Assembly (NCBI RefSeq): GCF_003628125.1
Contig: NZ_RBZU01000020.1
Location: 1-64,000 of the forward strand
Direction of reading: 5' to 3'
From: Pararobbsia silviterrae
GTDB lineage: Bacteria; Pseudomonadota; Gammaproteobacteria; Burkholderiales; Burkholderiaceae
DNA length: 64,000 bases
The notes under the pieces: model-generated
Seen by the model: the letters and a program-made list of their open reading frames with translations, nothing else
Told to the model about the DNA's origin: nothing
The model's database searches: none
Shown here: piece after piece, positions 8,711-17,020 of the stretch
How positions within the stretch are numbered: position 1 is the first letter of the stretch
Layout of the letters: every line of letters begins with the position of its first letter
Program-made: the position numbers and the translations under genes

Positions 8711-8770
8711 TGCTGAATATTGCTAAATCCATTTAGCAGATCGGGTGACGTATGCTGAATCTATTTAGCA
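8711..8770. promoter_or_regulatory. Two palindromic LacI-type operators in divergent promoter
   Basis: Operator 1 at 8721-8738 is TGCTAAAT-CC-ATTTAGCA, perfectly palindromic apart from the 2-base spacer. Operator 2 at 8753-8770 is TGCTGAAT-CT-ATTTAGCA with one mismatch. Their centres are 32 bases apart, about three helical turns, and a further half-site TGCTGAAT lies at 8711-8718. The stretch is AT-rich against its surroundings and lies between the sugar operon and the LacI gene. They are the likely targets of that regulator, allowing repression of the operon and autoregulation. Confidence 0.85.
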
Positions 8771-8865
8771 GCCGATGAAACCCGAACTTACCCTAATATG
8801 GCGACGGCGGACGCTCGGGCTACCGTCTGCGAACTTGGAACAGACGCTCGCGGGAGCACAGTGGG

Positions 8866-9921
8866 ATGGCGCGTATGAGCACGGGGCGGAAGTCCACGAT
8901 TTACGATATTGCGAAGGAAACCGGCGCATCGACCGCCACGGTCAGCATGGTGCTGAACGGGAGCTGGGCCCGGTATCGGATCAAGGAAGAGACGGCGAAC
9001 CGGATTCTCGAAAGCGCACGGGCGCTCGGTTACAACGTCAATATGAAGGCCCGGGGGTTGCGCCTGTCGCGCTCGGGGCTCGCGGGCATGGTGCTGCCGC
9101 ATTATCGAAACCGGTTTTTCGCGGGACTCGCGCAGTCGTTCGAGGATCAGGCGCGCAGTCGGGGGCTGTGCCCGATCGTCGTCGGCACGCAGCGCGACCC
9201 GGAGGTCGAGGTGAGCGTCGTCGAGACCTTGCTCTCGCAACGGGTCGAATTGCTGTTTATCGCGGGGGTGCGCAACCCGACGCCGCTCAACGCGCTATGT
9301 GCGGCTGCGGGTGTGCCGTCGATCAATCTCGACCTTCCCGGCGAGGCGGCGCCTTCGGTCGTTTCGGATAATCGCCACGGCGCACGGGCGATCACGAACC
9401 TGATGATGGACAAGCTCGAAGCGCGCGGCATCCCGCCGAGCGAACTCGTCCTGCTCGGCGGCGTGGCCAACGAGTACGCCACCGATATGCGCGTGGCGGG
9501 CTTTCGCGACGCGTTCGAAGCGCGCGGACTCGAACTCGCCGAAGACGCGGTCGACCGATGCGGATACAACGCCGGCGCCGCGCGCGACGCGCTCGCCGCG
9601 CGTTACCAAAAGCTCGGGCGGCTTCCGGCCGGTCTGCTGATGAACTCGATTACCGCGTTCGAAGGGCTCGTGCAATTGACGTCGACGCTGCCCACATCCG
9701 ATTCGAAGTCGGCCGTCGTCGGCTGCTTCGACTGGGATCCGTTCGCCGTCCACCTCGCCTTCGACGTGACGATGCTGCGCCAGGATGTCCAGAAGATCAT
9801 CGCCGAAGCATTTACGTCGACCGACAACTATGACGCGCCCGATCGGCATCTCGTGATGGTGCCCACGCGTTTCGGCGATATGTTCGACGAGAACGAACAG
9901 ACGACGGAATTCGATCGATAG
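8866..9921 (+). CDS. LacI-family transcriptional regulator of the sugar operon
   Basis: A 351-residue regulator. The N-terminal helix-turn-helix reads TIYDIAKETGASTATVSMVLNG, close to the LacI consensus except that Gly-Ala replaces the usual Gly-Val-Ser. The hinge region follows at about residues 50-65, and the rest is a periplasmic-binding-protein-like effector domain. GGGAG lies eight bases upstream of the ATG; an alternative ATG three codons later would remove only MAR. It is transcribed away from the sugar operon and faces two operator palindromes, so it most likely represses the operon until the sugar binds. Confidence 0.9.
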   Translation: MARMSTGRKSTIYDIAKETGASTATVSMVLNGSWARYRIKEETANRILESARALGYNVNMKARGLRLSRSGLAGMVLPHYRNRFFAGLAQSFEDQARSRGLCPIVVGTQRDPEVEVSVVETLLSQRVELLFIAGVRNPTPLNALCAAAGVPSINLDLPGEAAPSVVSDNRHGARAITNLMMDKLEARGIPPSELVLLGGVANEYATDMRVAGFRDAFEARGLELAEDAVDRCGYNAGAARDALAARYQKLGRLPAGLLMNSITAFEGLVQLTSTLPTSDSKSAVVGCFDWDPFAVHLAFDVTMLRQDVQKIIAEAFTSTDNYDAPDRHLVMVPTRFGDMFDENEQTTEFDR

Positions 9922-10019
9922 GCACGCGAGGCGCGCGACGCGTCTGCCTGCGGGAACGCATCCGTCGCGGCCCCGGAGACAAGCGGCGCCGCGCTATGAC
10001 GCCGCCCCGACGACGCGGC

Positions 10020-10967
10020 TCACGGGGTGGGACGCGATCCCGGCGCGGGATGGCGTCGCGAACGCAACCCTGCTTTGCTCAAATGACTGGGCAACGCATG
10101 CCCGACCAATTCGGGCAAGCCCGAAGCCACGTCGAGCAAGGTGTGTTCCTCGATACCCGTGTCATAGCCCATCAGATTGAGCATATGCACGAGATCTTCC
10201 GTACAGGCGTTGCCGCTCGCGCCCGGTGCATACGGACATCCGCCGAGGCCGCCGAGCGATGCATCGAAGCGATCGATGCCTTCGTCCAGCGCAGCCAAAG
10301 TATTGGCAAGCGCCATCCCGCGCGTGTCGTGAAAATGCAGCGTGAGTGTCAGCGTCGGAAACAGTTTGCGTGCCTCGCGCGCGATGCGCGCCACTTGCGA
10401 CGGATACGCCATCCCTGTCGTGTCGCACAACGTGACGCCATGTACGCCCAACGCGGCGAAGCGGGCCGCCAATTCGAATACCTGATAGGGGTCGACATCC
10501 CCTTCCATCGGACACCCGAAGACCGTCGACAGCGACACGTTGATCGCCACGCGTTCACGACTGACCGACGCGATCACGTCGGCGAGCTGCGCAAGCGACT
10601 GCGCGCGCGTCATGCGCAGATTGGCGACGTTGTGCGTCTCGCTCGCCGACATGACGAGATTGATCTCGTCGACCTCGCAGTCCATCGCGCGCTCGGCGCC
10701 GCGAACGTTCGGCACCAGCGCGGCGTAGACGACATCGGGATTCCGTCGGATGCGGCGCATGACCTCCTCGGCGTCACGCAAGGCCGGAATCGCCTTCGGC
10801 GACACAAACGAGGTCACCTCGATCTTCGCGTACCCCGCATCGGACAGACGATCCACGAATGCGATTTTCCGATCCGTATCGATGAACTGCTTTTCGTTCT
10901 GAAAGCCGTCTCGCGGGGCGACTTCCTGGATGTACAGCTTCTTGCCGTTGGCGGTCTGAAGAGACAT
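10020..10967 (-). CDS. mvaB: Hydroxymethylglutaryl-CoA lyase
   Basis: A 315-residue DRE-TIM lyase. The active-site set of HMG-CoA lyases is complete: R19-D20 in VAPRDGFQNEK, the metal-binding HFHD (H211, H213), and the signature GLGGCPYAPGASGN with catalytic C244 and N253. The enzyme cleaves (S)-3-hydroxy-3-methylglutaryl-CoA to acetoacetate and acetyl-CoA in the cytoplasm. Its gene begins 11 bases after the CoA-transferase stop and is the last gene of the operon. Related lyases act on similar 3-hydroxy-3-methyl acyl-CoAs, so the natural substrate could be a close analogue. Confidence 0.88.
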   Translation of the reverse strand: MSLQTANGKKLYIQEVAPRDGFQNEKQFIDTDRKIAFVDRLSDAGYAKIEVTSFVSPKAIPALRDAEEVMRRIRRNPDVVYAALVPNVRGAERAMDCEVDEINLVMSASETHNVANLRMTRAQSLAQLADVIASVSRERVAINVSLSTVFGCPMEGDVDPYQVFELAARFAALGVHGVTLCDTTGMAYPSQVARIAREARKLFPTLTLTLHFHDTRGMALANTLAALDEGIDRFDASLGGLGGCPYAPGASGNACTEDLVHMLNLMGYDTGIEEHTLLDVASGLPELVGHALPSHLSKAGLRSRRHPAPGSRPTP

Positions 10968-10978
10968 GGCTGCGGTTC

Positions 10979-12169
10979 TCAGATAATGCCGCGGCTGCGC
11001 CAGTCAGCGCGCCGCTCGGCGTTGAGCCCGAATCGTTCGAGGATTTCGTCGGTATGCTGTCCCAGCGACGGCGCGGCGCTGCGCACTTCACCCGGCGTCG
11101 CCGACAGCTTCGGGACGATCCCCGGCAACTTGATCGGCGTACCGTCGTCGAGTTCTCCATCGAGGATCATTTCCCGCTCGAGATAGTGCGGATCCGATGC
11201 GATATCCGCGATATCGAAAATTTTTCCCGCGGGAATGTGCGCGGCGTTCAGCAGATTCAATACGTCGTCCATGCCATGTCGGCCGGTCCACTCGGAGATC
11301 GCCGCGTCGAGCGCCTCGACATTCCGCACCCGACCGTTATTGCTGGCCAGATCCGGCGATTCGCCGAGATCGTTTCGGCCGATCACGTTCATCAGCCGTT
11401 TGAAAATGCTGTCGCCGTTTCCTGCGATGAGCACATATTTACCGTCTGCGCATCGATAGGCATTGCTGGGTGCGATGCCCGGCAGGCTGCTTCCCGCCGG
11501 CTGCCGCACTTCGCCGAATACCGCATATTCAGGCAACAAACTCTCCATCATGTTGAACACCGACTCGTAGAGCGCGACGTCGATCATTTGTCCTTCGCCC
11601 GATTGATCGCGCGCGCGCAGCGCGAGCAGCACGCCGATCACGCCATGCAACGCCGACAGGGAATCGCCGATCGAGATGCCGACGCGCACCGGGGTCCGAT
11701 CGGGCTCGCCGCTCAGATGACGCAAGCCGCCCATCGCTTCACCGATGACGCCGAAGCCCGGCAGGTCCCGGTACGGTCCGGTTTGACCGTAGCCCGAGAC
11801 GCGCAACATGACGAGACGCGGATTGATCTTTCGCAGATCGTCCCATCCCAAGCCCCATTTCTCCATCGCGCCCGGCTTGAAGTTCTCGACGACGACGTCC
11901 ACGTCGCTGACCATCGCGCGGATCAGCTCCTGCGCTTCCGGTTGACGCAGATCGAGACTCACCGATTTCTTGTTGCGTGACTGCACCTGCCACCAAACCG
12001 ACGTGCCTTCGTGCAGCAAGCGCCAGTTACGCAGCGGATCGCCCTTGCCCGGCGGTTCGATCTTGATGACGTCGGCGCCGAATTCCGCCAGCATTTTCGC
12101 GGCGAACGGTCCGGCGATAAGCTGCCCGAGTTCGAGCACGCGAATCCCACTCAACGGTTTGGAAGACAT
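10979..12169 (-). CDS. Class III (CaiB/BaiF) CoA-transferase
   Basis: A 396-residue family III CoA-transferase. Asp169 in RVGISIGDSLSA falls at the same residue number as the catalytic Asp169 of formyl-CoA transferase. The N-terminal VLELGQLIAGPFAAKMLAEFGADVI pattern is typical, given here as the stretch around residues 11-35. It moves CoA from a donor such as succinyl-CoA to a carboxylic acid. Human SUGCT, which uses glutarate and 3-hydroxy-3-methylglutarate, belongs to the same class, which fits the HMG-CoA lyase gene 11 bases downstream. GAGGAATTC precedes the ATG. The acceptor acid is inferred from context only. Confidence 0.88.
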   Translation of the reverse strand: MSSKPLSGIRVLELGQLIAGPFAAKMLAEFGADVIKIEPPGKGDPLRNWRLLHEGTSVWWQVQSRNKKSVSLDLRQPEAQELIRAMVSDVDVVVENFKPGAMEKWGLGWDDLRKINPRLVMLRVSGYGQTGPYRDLPGFGVIGEAMGGLRHLSGEPDRTPVRVGISIGDSLSALHGVIGVLLALRARDQSGEGQMIDVALYESVFNMMESLLPEYAVFGEVRQPAGSSLPGIAPSNAYRCADGKYVLIAGNGDSIFKRLMNVIGRNDLGESPDLASNNGRVRNVEALDAAISEWTGRHGMDDVLNLLNAAHIPAGKIFDIADIASDPHYLEREMILDGELDDGTPIKLPGIVPKLSATPGEVRSAAPSLGQHTDEILERFGLNAERRADWRSRGII

Positions 12170-12249
12170 GAATTCCTCATAGATCTCTCAGCTTCGGCTC
12201 TGCCGCGCCACACGACTGACAGGGCCGATCGATGCCCGCCCGAAGGCGG

Positions 12250-12972
12250 TCAATGCTTGTGTTTGCCCAGATAGGCTTCGCGCACGCGATCGCTCGTCAG
12301 CAATGCCGAGCCCGTGCCTTCGATGACGATATGCCCGACTTCGAGGACATACGCGCGGTCCGAAATCGCGAGCGCCTGATTCGCCATTTGTTCGACCAGC
12401 AGAATCGTCATGCCGCGCGCCTTCAACGATTGAATGATCTGGAAGATCTCCGCGACGATCAGCGGCGCCAAGCCGAGCGACGGTTCATCGAGCATCAGAA
12501 TCTTGGGTTTGCTCATCAATGCGCGGCAGATCGCGAGCATCTGCTGCTCGCCGCCCGACAACGTGCCCGCGTATTGATCGCGGCGTTCCCTGAGACGCGG
12601 AAACATCTGAAAAGAAGCCTCGATATCGGAGGCCAATACCGCAGCGGGCTCGCGGCGCAAATACGCGCCGAGCATCAGGTTCTCGAATACGGTTTGATCG
12701 GGAAAGATCTGCCGGCCTTCGGGAACGTGCGCAATCCCCAAACCCACGCGCTTGTGCGCGGGCATGCCGGTCAGATCCCGGCCGTCGAACGCAATCGTGC
12801 CGCTCGACTTCTCGATGCCCGATAACGCGCGCATCAATGTGCTTTTGCCTGCGCCATTGCCGCCGATGATCGTCACGATCTCGTTGCGCTTCACATGCAG
12901 CGAGACCTGTTTAAGCGCATGGATCGCGCCGTAGCTGACCGCGAGGTCCTTGATTTCAAGCAATTGCGTCAT
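12250..12972 (-). CDS. livF: Liv-type ABC transporter ATPase, LivF-like
   Basis: A 240-residue ATPase with Walker A GGNGAGKST, the signature LSGGEQQMLAICRAL and Walker B ILMLDEPSLGLAP, all typical of LivF. It powers the branched-chain-amino-acid-type importer with the fused LivMG protein. AGGAGACAGTC lies just before the ATG, nine bases after the LivMG stop. Together with LivH, LivMG and LivK it forms a complete importer. In this operon the cargo is probably the carboxylic acid or alcohol degraded by the flanking enzymes rather than leucine. Confidence 0.9.
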   Translation of the reverse strand: MTQLLEIKDLAVSYGAIHALKQVSLHVKRNEIVTIIGGNGAGKSTLMRALSGIEKSSGTIAFDGRDLTGMPAHKRVGLGIAHVPEGRQIFPDQTVFENLMLGAYLRREPAAVLASDIEASFQMFPRLRERRDQYAGTLSGGEQQMLAICRALMSKPKILMLDEPSLGLAPLIVAEIFQIIQSLKARGMTILLVEQMANQALAISDRAYVLEVGHIVIEGTGSALLTSDRVREAYLGKHKH

Positions 12973-12981
12973 GACTGTCTC

Positions 12982-14739
12982 CTAGGCTGCGGCGCCCAGA
13001 TACGCTTCGATGACCTTCGGGTTCTCCTGAATCTGGCCGGGCAAGCCCGATGCGATCTTCACGCCGTAGTCGAGTACGACGATGTGATCGGAGATCGCCA
13101 TCACGAGATCCATGTGGTGCTCGATCAGCAGAATGGTCAGGCCCTTGTCGCGCAGCTTGACGATCAGCGCGGTCAATTCGTCGGTCTCGGAGGGATTCAG
13201 GCCCGCAGCGGGTTCGTCGAGCAAAAGAAGGTCCGGCATCGCGGCCACGGCCCGAGCGATTTCGAGGCGGCGCTGCAAGCCATACGGCAAGCTCGTGGCC
13301 GACGCGTCCGCATGACGATGCAGATCGAAGAACCGGAGAATCGCGTAGGCTTGCCGACGGATCGCCCGTTCCTCGCCGAGCGCGCTGGGGAAGCCGAGCA
13401 GATTCGCGACAAGGCCCGACTTCTGAACGCGATAAAAACCGACCATCACGTTTTCGAGCACGCTGAGTCCGTCGAACAGCTTGAGGTTCTGGAATGTGCG
13501 GCCGATGCCCGCCGCCGCGATTTGATTCGCCGTGAGCCCGATCATCGACTTGTCCTGAAAGCGGATCGATCCCGCGTCGGGACGCACCAGGCCGGAGAGC
13601 AGATTCAAGGTCGTCGTCTTGCCCGCGCCGTTCGGGCCGATCAGCGAGACGATGTCGCCGCGCTTCAGGCTGAACGACACCTTATTGGTCGGCACCACGC
13701 CGCCGAACGCCTTGTAGAGGTCGCGCACGTCGAGCAGCGTGTCGTGCGCCGTCGTGTGCGGCTTCGCGGGCGACCAGACATCGGGACGCGCGCGGTCGGC
13801 CTCGGATAGCGCGCTCCGACGCGGCAGCAGCTTCGCGACCAGACCCGACAGACCTTCGGGCATCGCATAGAGCGCGAACAGCAGAATCAGCCCGTAGGCA
13901 AAGTGTTGCAATTCGGGCCAGCGAGCAAGCGCCGCATCGATGACCGTCAGCACGACCGCGCCTAAAAACGATCCGCCGGGCGTGCGGCCGCCGAACAACA
14001 CGAGCACGAGCAGAAACACCGACACATTGAACGTGACGAAATCCGAGTTGATGTACTGATTCTGCTGCGCGACGAGACCGCCCGCGATACCGCATGTCAT
14101 CGCGCTGATGACGAACGCGAGAATCTTGAAGCGGTAGACACTGATGCCAACGCTCTCGGCCGCGATCTCGGATGTGCGTACCGCGGCGAATCCGCGGCCG
14201 AAGCGGCCATTGAGCAGCAACGATGTCGTCGCGTGCAAAACCAGGCCGATGACGACGACCACGACGACCCACTGTCTGCCATCGAGCGGCGCACCGTGGA
14301 ATGTCGGACCGGCGATGCCGGAAAAGCCTTCCTGCCCTTTGAACACATCGGTCCACTCGGACACGATCTTTTCGATCAGCAGACCGAAGGCGATCGTCAC
14401 CATCGCGAGACTCGGGCCTTTGACACGCAGTGCGGGAATGGCGATCAGCACACCGAATACGGCGGACACGACGATCGCGGCAAGCAGCGCGAGCCACGGG
14501 TCGACCTGATAGTTCACGTTGAGCAGCGCAACGGTGTAAGCCCCGATGCCGAACAGCCCCGCGTGACCCAGTGACTTCTGCCCTGTCTGGCCGACCAGGA
14601 TATTGAAGCCGGTCGCGGCAATGAAATACGCGCCGATATTGAACAGGATTTCCAGATAGAAATCGTTGATGCCCGAATACGCGACGATCAGGACCAGCGC
14701 GGCAATCGCGAGCGGCGCGAAGCATGGATTGAGTTTCAT
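12982..14739 (-). CDS. Fused LivM permease-LivG ATPase
   Basis: A 585-residue fusion. Residues 1 to about 310 are a LivM-type permease with eight or more hydrophobic helices. From about 335 a LivG-type ATPase follows, with Walker A GPNGAGKTTT (near 366), the LivG-typical signature LPYGLQRRLEIARA (near 483) and Walker B LLLLDEPAAGLNP (near 503). A linker containing RSALSEADRARPD joins them. The frame is open to 14841, but ATG at 14739 overlaps the LivH stop as ATGA and has GGAGAAAG upstream. LivM-LivG fusions are known in proteobacteria and force a 1:1 ratio of channel and ATPase. Confidence 0.9.
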   Translation of the reverse strand: MKLNPCFAPLAIAALVLIVAYSGINDFYLEILFNIGAYFIAATGFNILVGQTGQKSLGHAGLFGIGAYTVALLNVNYQVDPWLALLAAIVVSAVFGVLIAIPALRVKGPSLAMVTIAFGLLIEKIVSEWTDVFKGQEGFSGIAGPTFHGAPLDGRQWVVVVVVIGLVLHATTSLLLNGRFGRGFAAVRTSEIAAESVGISVYRFKILAFVISAMTCGIAGGLVAQQNQYINSDFVTFNVSVFLLVLVLFGGRTPGGSFLGAVVLTVIDAALARWPELQHFAYGLILLFALYAMPEGLSGLVAKLLPRRSALSEADRARPDVWSPAKPHTTAHDTLLDVRDLYKAFGGVVPTNKVSFSLKRGDIVSLIGPNGAGKTTTLNLLSGLVRPDAGSIRFQDKSMIGLTANQIAAAGIGRTFQNLKLFDGLSVLENVMVGFYRVQKSGLVANLLGFPSALGEERAIRRQAYAILRFFDLHRHADASATSLPYGLQRRLEIARAVAAMPDLLLLDEPAAGLNPSETDELTALIVKLRDKGLTILLIEHHMDLVMAISDHIVVLDYGVKIASGLPGQIQENPKVIEAYLGAAA

Positions 14740-15650
14740 ACTTTCTCCGCGTGTGCACGGCCGAGCAAACCGGCGGGCCGGAAGTACAGCACCACGATAA
14801 TCAACGCAAACACCGCGATTTCGCGCAAATTGGCGTACCAAAGGCCGATCATCGATTCGAGCAGCCCGATCAGAAAGCCGCCGAAAATGCAGCCGCGCGG
14901 GTTTTCGAGCCCGCCGAGGATCGCGGCGGAAAATGCCTTCAGGGCCAGCAACGTGCCGACGAACACGGAGGCCGTCGAGATCGGCGCGACCGTGACGCCG
15001 GCGATCGCCGCAAGCGCCGAACTGATGGCGAACACACCGACGGCCACGGCGTTCGCGTTGATGCCCATCAGGCTTGCGGCATTTTTGCTAAACGCGACCG
15101 CGCGCACCGCGTTGCCCATCTTCGTCCGATGCAGCATCCAATCGAGCACGATCATCAGCACGAGCGTCGTCACGAACACGAGAATTTCTTGCGGCCGCAC
15201 GCCGGCCCCCAACACCTTGACGATGCCGTCGCCAAGCGGCGACGAAAGCGCGATCGGCGCCGGCCCCCAGATCAGCAGCGCGAGGTTCTGCACGATGATG
15301 CCGAAGCCGATCGTGCTCATTACCCACGCGAGGCCGGCCTCGCCGACGAAATGTCGGATCGCCGTGACGTAAAGCACGTAGCCGAGCAGCGTCAGCACGA
15401 CGCTTGCCGCAAGCAGCGCGAACAGAAACGCGCCCCACGTCATATCGGCCGCGCTCGGAAATCCCGACAGGCGTCCATGGCTGAACAACATCGTGGCGCT
15501 GACGCCGATAAGACCGGCGAGCGCGAGAAACGCGCCCTGCCCGAAGTTGAAGGTCCGGGTCGTCGTGTATGTGATGCTGAAACCGAATGCCACGAGCGCG
15601 TAAACGCTGCCCATCGCCAGACCGCTCAGCAAGGCTTGAAGGATTTGCAT
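14736..15650 (-). CDS. livH: Liv-type ABC transporter permease, LivH-like
   Basis: A 304-residue inner-membrane permease starting MQILQALLSGLAMGSVYALV, the usual LivH N-terminus, with about eight hydrophobic segments. It pairs with the LivM half of the fused protein to form the import channel. I chose ATG at 15650 rather than 15665 because GGAG lies six bases upstream of it and homologues begin there. The gene is about 70 bases downstream of the binding-protein gene, and its stop overlaps the next start by four bases, indicating coupled translation. Confidence 0.9.
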   Translation of the reverse strand: MQILQALLSGLAMGSVYALVAFGFSITYTTTRTFNFGQGAFLALAGLIGVSATMLFSHGRLSGFPSAADMTWGAFLFALLAASVVLTLLGYVLYVTAIRHFVGEAGLAWVMSTIGFGIIVQNLALLIWGPAPIALSSPLGDGIVKVLGAGVRPQEILVFVTTLVLMIVLDWMLHRTKMGNAVRAVAFSKNAASLMGINANAVAVGVFAISSALAAIAGVTVAPISTASVFVGTLLALKAFSAAILGGLENPRGCIFGGFLIGLLESMIGLWYANLREIAVFALIIVVLYFRPAGLLGRAHAEKV

Positions 15651-15720
15651 GCAGGACTCCGCCACATCCGTCTCGCGGCGCGCCGCCCGAAGACGGACGC
15701 GCCCACGATCGATCGGGCTA

Positions 15721-16920
15721 TCAGAACTTGAGATCGGCCGGCGTGATCGCCTTGACCGTCGCGTCGTCGACCGAGACGACCTTGCCGTTGACCCAGCGCA
15801 CCAAGCGGAAGTCCTTGACGGTCAGCGCTTCGTGGTTCTCGGCGGAGAACGGCTTGTTATAGGTCTTGATGACGCCTTTGACCGGCTCAAGATTTTCGAG
15901 CGCGGCCTGTACCTTGTCGCCGTCGGTGGTCTTGGCCTGCGTCATCGCAGCGGCGAGCAGCTTGACCGAATCGTAGGCCTGAGCGGCCATCACATACGTC
16001 GAGAGACTGCCGTCGCGTTTGACGAGCGTGTCGTACAACGCCTTCGATTGTGGCGAAGAATCTTCGGTGATGGACGCCGTGAAGATCATCTTCTGCGCGA
16101 GGTCCGGCCCTGCGATGCGCAGGAACGGCGGGCTCAGATTCGCCCACGACGCGAGCGTGACCGGGAAATAGCTGATCTTCTCGAGGCTGCGCATGACGTG
16201 CGCGTTCGAATCGGCAAGCGCGTAGACGATCAACGTGTCCGCGCCGGACGCCTTGATCTTGTTCAGCTGCGACGTCATGTCCGTGTCCTGCGGACCGAAT
16301 TTCTCGCTCGCTACAGGCGTCACGTTATGCAGCGCGAGGATCTCCTGGGCATCCTTCGCGCCTTGCTGACCGTAGCCCGTCGTGTCGGCGATGATCGCGA
16401 TCTTGCCGTTCTTGCTCGCGCGCGCCGCGTAGGCCGCGAGCAGCGCGATCTGATCGCGGTCGCGCATCGATACGCGGAAAACGTAATTCGGCGGCTGCTT
16501 CGCATAACGCGCTGTGATATCGGTCGCGGTCGCGACGGGCGAGATCGTCGGAATCTTTTTCTGTTCGACGATATGCAGCCACGCGAGCATGTTGCCGGAA
16601 TTCACGCCGCCGAGCATGGCAACGACTTTCTCGTTGTTGACGAGCTCATTCGTATTCTGAATCGCCTTCGGCGGCGCCCCCACGTCGTCGCGCGCGACGA
16701 TGACGACCTTGCGTCCCAGCACGCCGCCCGCCGCGTTCAACTCGTCGGCGGCCTCGCGCGCACCGGCGAGCGCGGAGATGCCGAAGTCGGCCGAACCCGT
16801 CGCCGACATATCGCTGTTAAACCCGATCTTGATGTCGTCGGCCGTCGCCGCGCTGGCGACGCCGGTCATCGCGGCAGCCAGAACGGCGGCTCGCCATTGC
16901 TTGAGGATGGTCTTGCGCAT
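15721..16920 (-). CDS. Periplasmic ligand-binding protein, LivK/Leu-binding type
   Basis: A 399-residue protein with a signal peptide of about 27 residues (cleavage near SAATA-DD), followed by IKIGFNSDMSATGSADFG, the N-terminal strand and loop of type I Leu/Ile/Val-binding proteins. The later GYGQQGAKDAQEIL segment is also typical. It captures the substrate for the LivH-LivMG-LivF importer. AAGGAG lies ten bases before the ATG. Operons with this family often carry non-amino-acid cargo such as aromatic or aliphatic acids; the flanking CoA-transferase and HMG-CoA lyase point to a branched hydroxy-acid or its alcohol precursor. Confidence 0.88.
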   Translation of the reverse strand: MRKTILKQWRAAVLAAAMTGVASAATADDIKIGFNSDMSATGSADFGISALAGAREAADELNAAGGVLGRKVVIVARDDVGAPPKAIQNTNELVNNEKVVAMLGGVNSGNMLAWLHIVEQKKIPTISPVATATDITARYAKQPPNYVFRVSMRDRDQIALLAAYAARASKNGKIAIIADTTGYGQQGAKDAQEILALHNVTPVASEKFGPQDTDMTSQLNKIKASGADTLIVYALADSNAHVMRSLEKISYFPVTLASWANLSPPFLRIAGPDLAQKMIFTASITEDSSPQSKALYDTLVKRDGSLSTYVMAAQAYDSVKLLAAAMTQAKTTDGDKVQAALENLEPVKGVIKTYNKPFSAENHEALTVKDFRLVRWVNGKVVSVDDATVKAITPADLKF

Positions 16921-17020
16921 TGCGTCTATCTCCTTGCCGGCGCGTCGTATGACGGCGGCTTCGATCTGTTATGAATATAGGTAACGACGTGACGTACACT
17001 TCAAACGATATTGGCGCGCC

